Below, in pieces: positions 5,299-6,355 of a stretch of 6,355 nt of DNA. The DNA lies in the NCBI GenBank assembly GCA_022842225.1, contig JALHPX010000189.1:1-6355 (forward strand), given 5' to 3'. The stretch is from a bacterium. Its GTDB lineage: Bacteria; Bdellovibrionota; FAC87; UBA2466. Under the pieces are notes generated by a model. The model saw nothing but the letters and a program-made list of their open reading frames with translations. It made no database searches and was not told the origin of the DNA. Position 1 is the stretch's first letter. Each line of letters begins with the position of its first letter. The position numbers were made by a program, and so were the translations under genes.

Positions 5299-6355
5299 AT
5301 GTCCGCACCCTACGCTATCCATTGGTTCCGTCGCGATTTAAGACTCGTCGACAATCCTGCATTAGACCATGCGATGCAGAAGTACCACGGACGTGTGGTG
5401 GGGCTTTTTAGCTTTGACTCCGGATTCTTATCTCGTTCCGATTTTTCTCACGCGCGGTTTGGTTTTTTTCTACAGACGCTTTCCCTGTTGCAAAGGCAAA
5501 TGCGCGAGCATGGCGGCGATCTTTTAGTAGTCGATGAATTGCCGGTTGCTGCTTTTGAACGGATTGTTGCGCAGGCGGCGAAAGAGGGCGCGGCCCCTAC
5601 AGAAGTCACGTTTAATCGAGATTATGAGCCATTTGCGCGCAAGCGAGATCTTGCTGTTTCTCAGTTACTCACCAGGCAATTAGGTGTGCAGGTCCACACC
5701 GATCGCGATCATTTATTGATTGAACCCGAAGAATTGTTAGAGGGGTTGGACCGAGGCCCCTACCAGGTGTTCTCTCCGTTTCAGCGGCGCTGGATGGAGC
5801 TTTTTCGAACTCCGAGTATTCAAGTGCGATTGCGGCCAAAAGAAACCGTCTTTAAAGGCAAAGTATTTCATCTAAGCTGGAAAGATGTGTTGGGGAAGCA
5901 AGTGCCGCATTGTGCACTGGAATCTTTTGAAAAGAAAAACTCCCCCCATGTTTCCATTGCTCTGCCGAAAGCAGGAGTGGAGGCAGCACACGCTAAGGTA
6001 GCAGCCTTTGCTCCCAAAATCGGCGCCTATGCGGCGGAACGCGATCTTCCTGGTACTGCAGGGACTTCGCAGCTTTCCATCTACTTTAAGAACGGTAGTT
6101 TGACAGGCGCTCAGGTGATTCGGTCCCTGGGCCTAAAGCCCTTTGGTCAAAAGCCAGTCAGTAGTGCGGATAAGTACCTAAGCGAATTGATTTGGCGGGA
6201 ATTCTATTACCACATTCTCTACTGGTTCCCTCAGGTCGAGAAAACTGCGTTTATTGAGAAGTACGCTCGTATCCCTTGGAAGAATAACGAGAAGTGGTTC
6301 ACCGCGTGGAAAGAAGGCAAGACCGGTTTCGGTATTGTTTATTGTTGGTTTAGAG
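5299..6355 (+). CDS. phrB: Deoxyribodipyrimidine photolyase, class I (3' end missing)
   Basis: The enzyme uses blue light and FAD to split cyclobutane pyrimidine dimers in DNA. The open frame reaches the right edge with 352 codons and no stop; E. coli PhrB has 472 residues, so about 120 residues, including most FAD-binding and electron-transfer tryptophans, are outside. The N-terminal antenna domain starts at once with HWFRRDLRLVDNPAL (8-22) and contains NRDYEPFARKRD (106-117) and PYQVFSPFQRRW (154-165). The catalytic domain begins with YAAERDLPGTAGTSQLS (244-260), whose TS (256-257) corresponds to FAD phosphate contacts, then LSELIWREFYYHIL (294-307), where E296 and W299 align with E. coli Glu274 and Trp277 at the dimer pocket, and EGKTGF (339-344). 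The next residues, normally PIVDAxMR, read GIVYCWFR and are probably faulty sequence. A cryptochrome is the alternative, but class I photolyase fits best. Confidence 0.93.
   Translation, partial: MSAPYAIHWFRRDLRLVDNPALDHAMQKYHGRVVGLFSFDSGFLSRSDFSHARFGFFLQTLSLLQRQMREHGGDLLVVDELPVAAFERIVAQAAKEGAAPTEVTFNRDYEPFARKRDLAVSQLLTRQLGVQVHTDRDHLLIEPEELLEGLDRGPYQVFSPFQRRWMELFRTPSIQVRLRPKETVFKGKVFHLSWKDVLGKQVPHCALESFEKKNSPHVSIALPKAGVEAAHAKVAAFAPKIGAYAAERDLPGTAGTSQLSIYFKNGSLTGAQVIRSLGLKPFGQKPVSSADKYLSELIWREFYYHILYWFPQVEKTAFIEKYARIPWKNNEKWFTAWKEGKTGFGIVYCWFR

Overview
This 6,355-base window carries five complete protein-coding genes and one gene cut by the right edge. It is densely packed, has moderate GC, and shows no RNA gene, mobile element, CRISPR array or long repeat that I can support. 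Signal peptides, an inner-membrane-anchored penicillin-binding protein, a DUF3047 protein and an Aat-type (L/F) transferase point to a Gram-negative bacterium. The general style (a DUF3047 protein beside an unrecognised exported protein, GTG starts, overlapping genes) would fit Bdellovibrionota or another former delta-proteobacterial group, but that placement is an inference and not proved by any single gene.

Layout. Bases 1-163 are a leader with a small perfect hairpin just before the first start codon. Bases 164-1840 (+) encode a 558-residue exported protein; its C-terminal 200 residues resemble the core of UDPGP-family sugar-nucleotide uridylyltransferases, but I cannot find the usual N-terminal nucleotide-binding glycine motif. 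Bases 1902-2630 (+) encode an exported DUF3047 protein. It meets the opposite-strand aat gene tail-to-tail in the four bases CTAG, which supply both stop codons. On the minus strand coaB (3912 to 3205) and aat (3232 to 2627) overlap by 28 bases and form a two-gene unit. A 92-base divergent spacer (3913-4004) separates coaB from a plus-strand gene for a single-pass membrane transpeptidase (4005-5249). After 49 bases a class I DNA photolyase gene begins (5299) and runs off the window.

How the genes relate. The first two genes are a possible envelope or periplasmic pair of unknown job. The coaB-aat pair couples coenzyme A synthesis (phosphopantothenoylcysteine synthetase without its usual decarboxylase partner domain) with N-end-rule tagging of proteins; the link looks like genome packing and not a pathway. 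The transpeptidase and photolyase (peptidoglycan cross-linking and UV repair) may be co-transcribed but are not functionally linked in any obvious way.

I see no clear new multi-gene system here. The points most worth a second look are the exported UDPGP-like protein with an apparently incomplete active site, the transpeptidase with neither a glycosyltransferase nor a dimerisation module, and the last 25 bases of the window, where a very conserved photolyase motif suddenly becomes unrecognisable, probably a sequence-end artefact.
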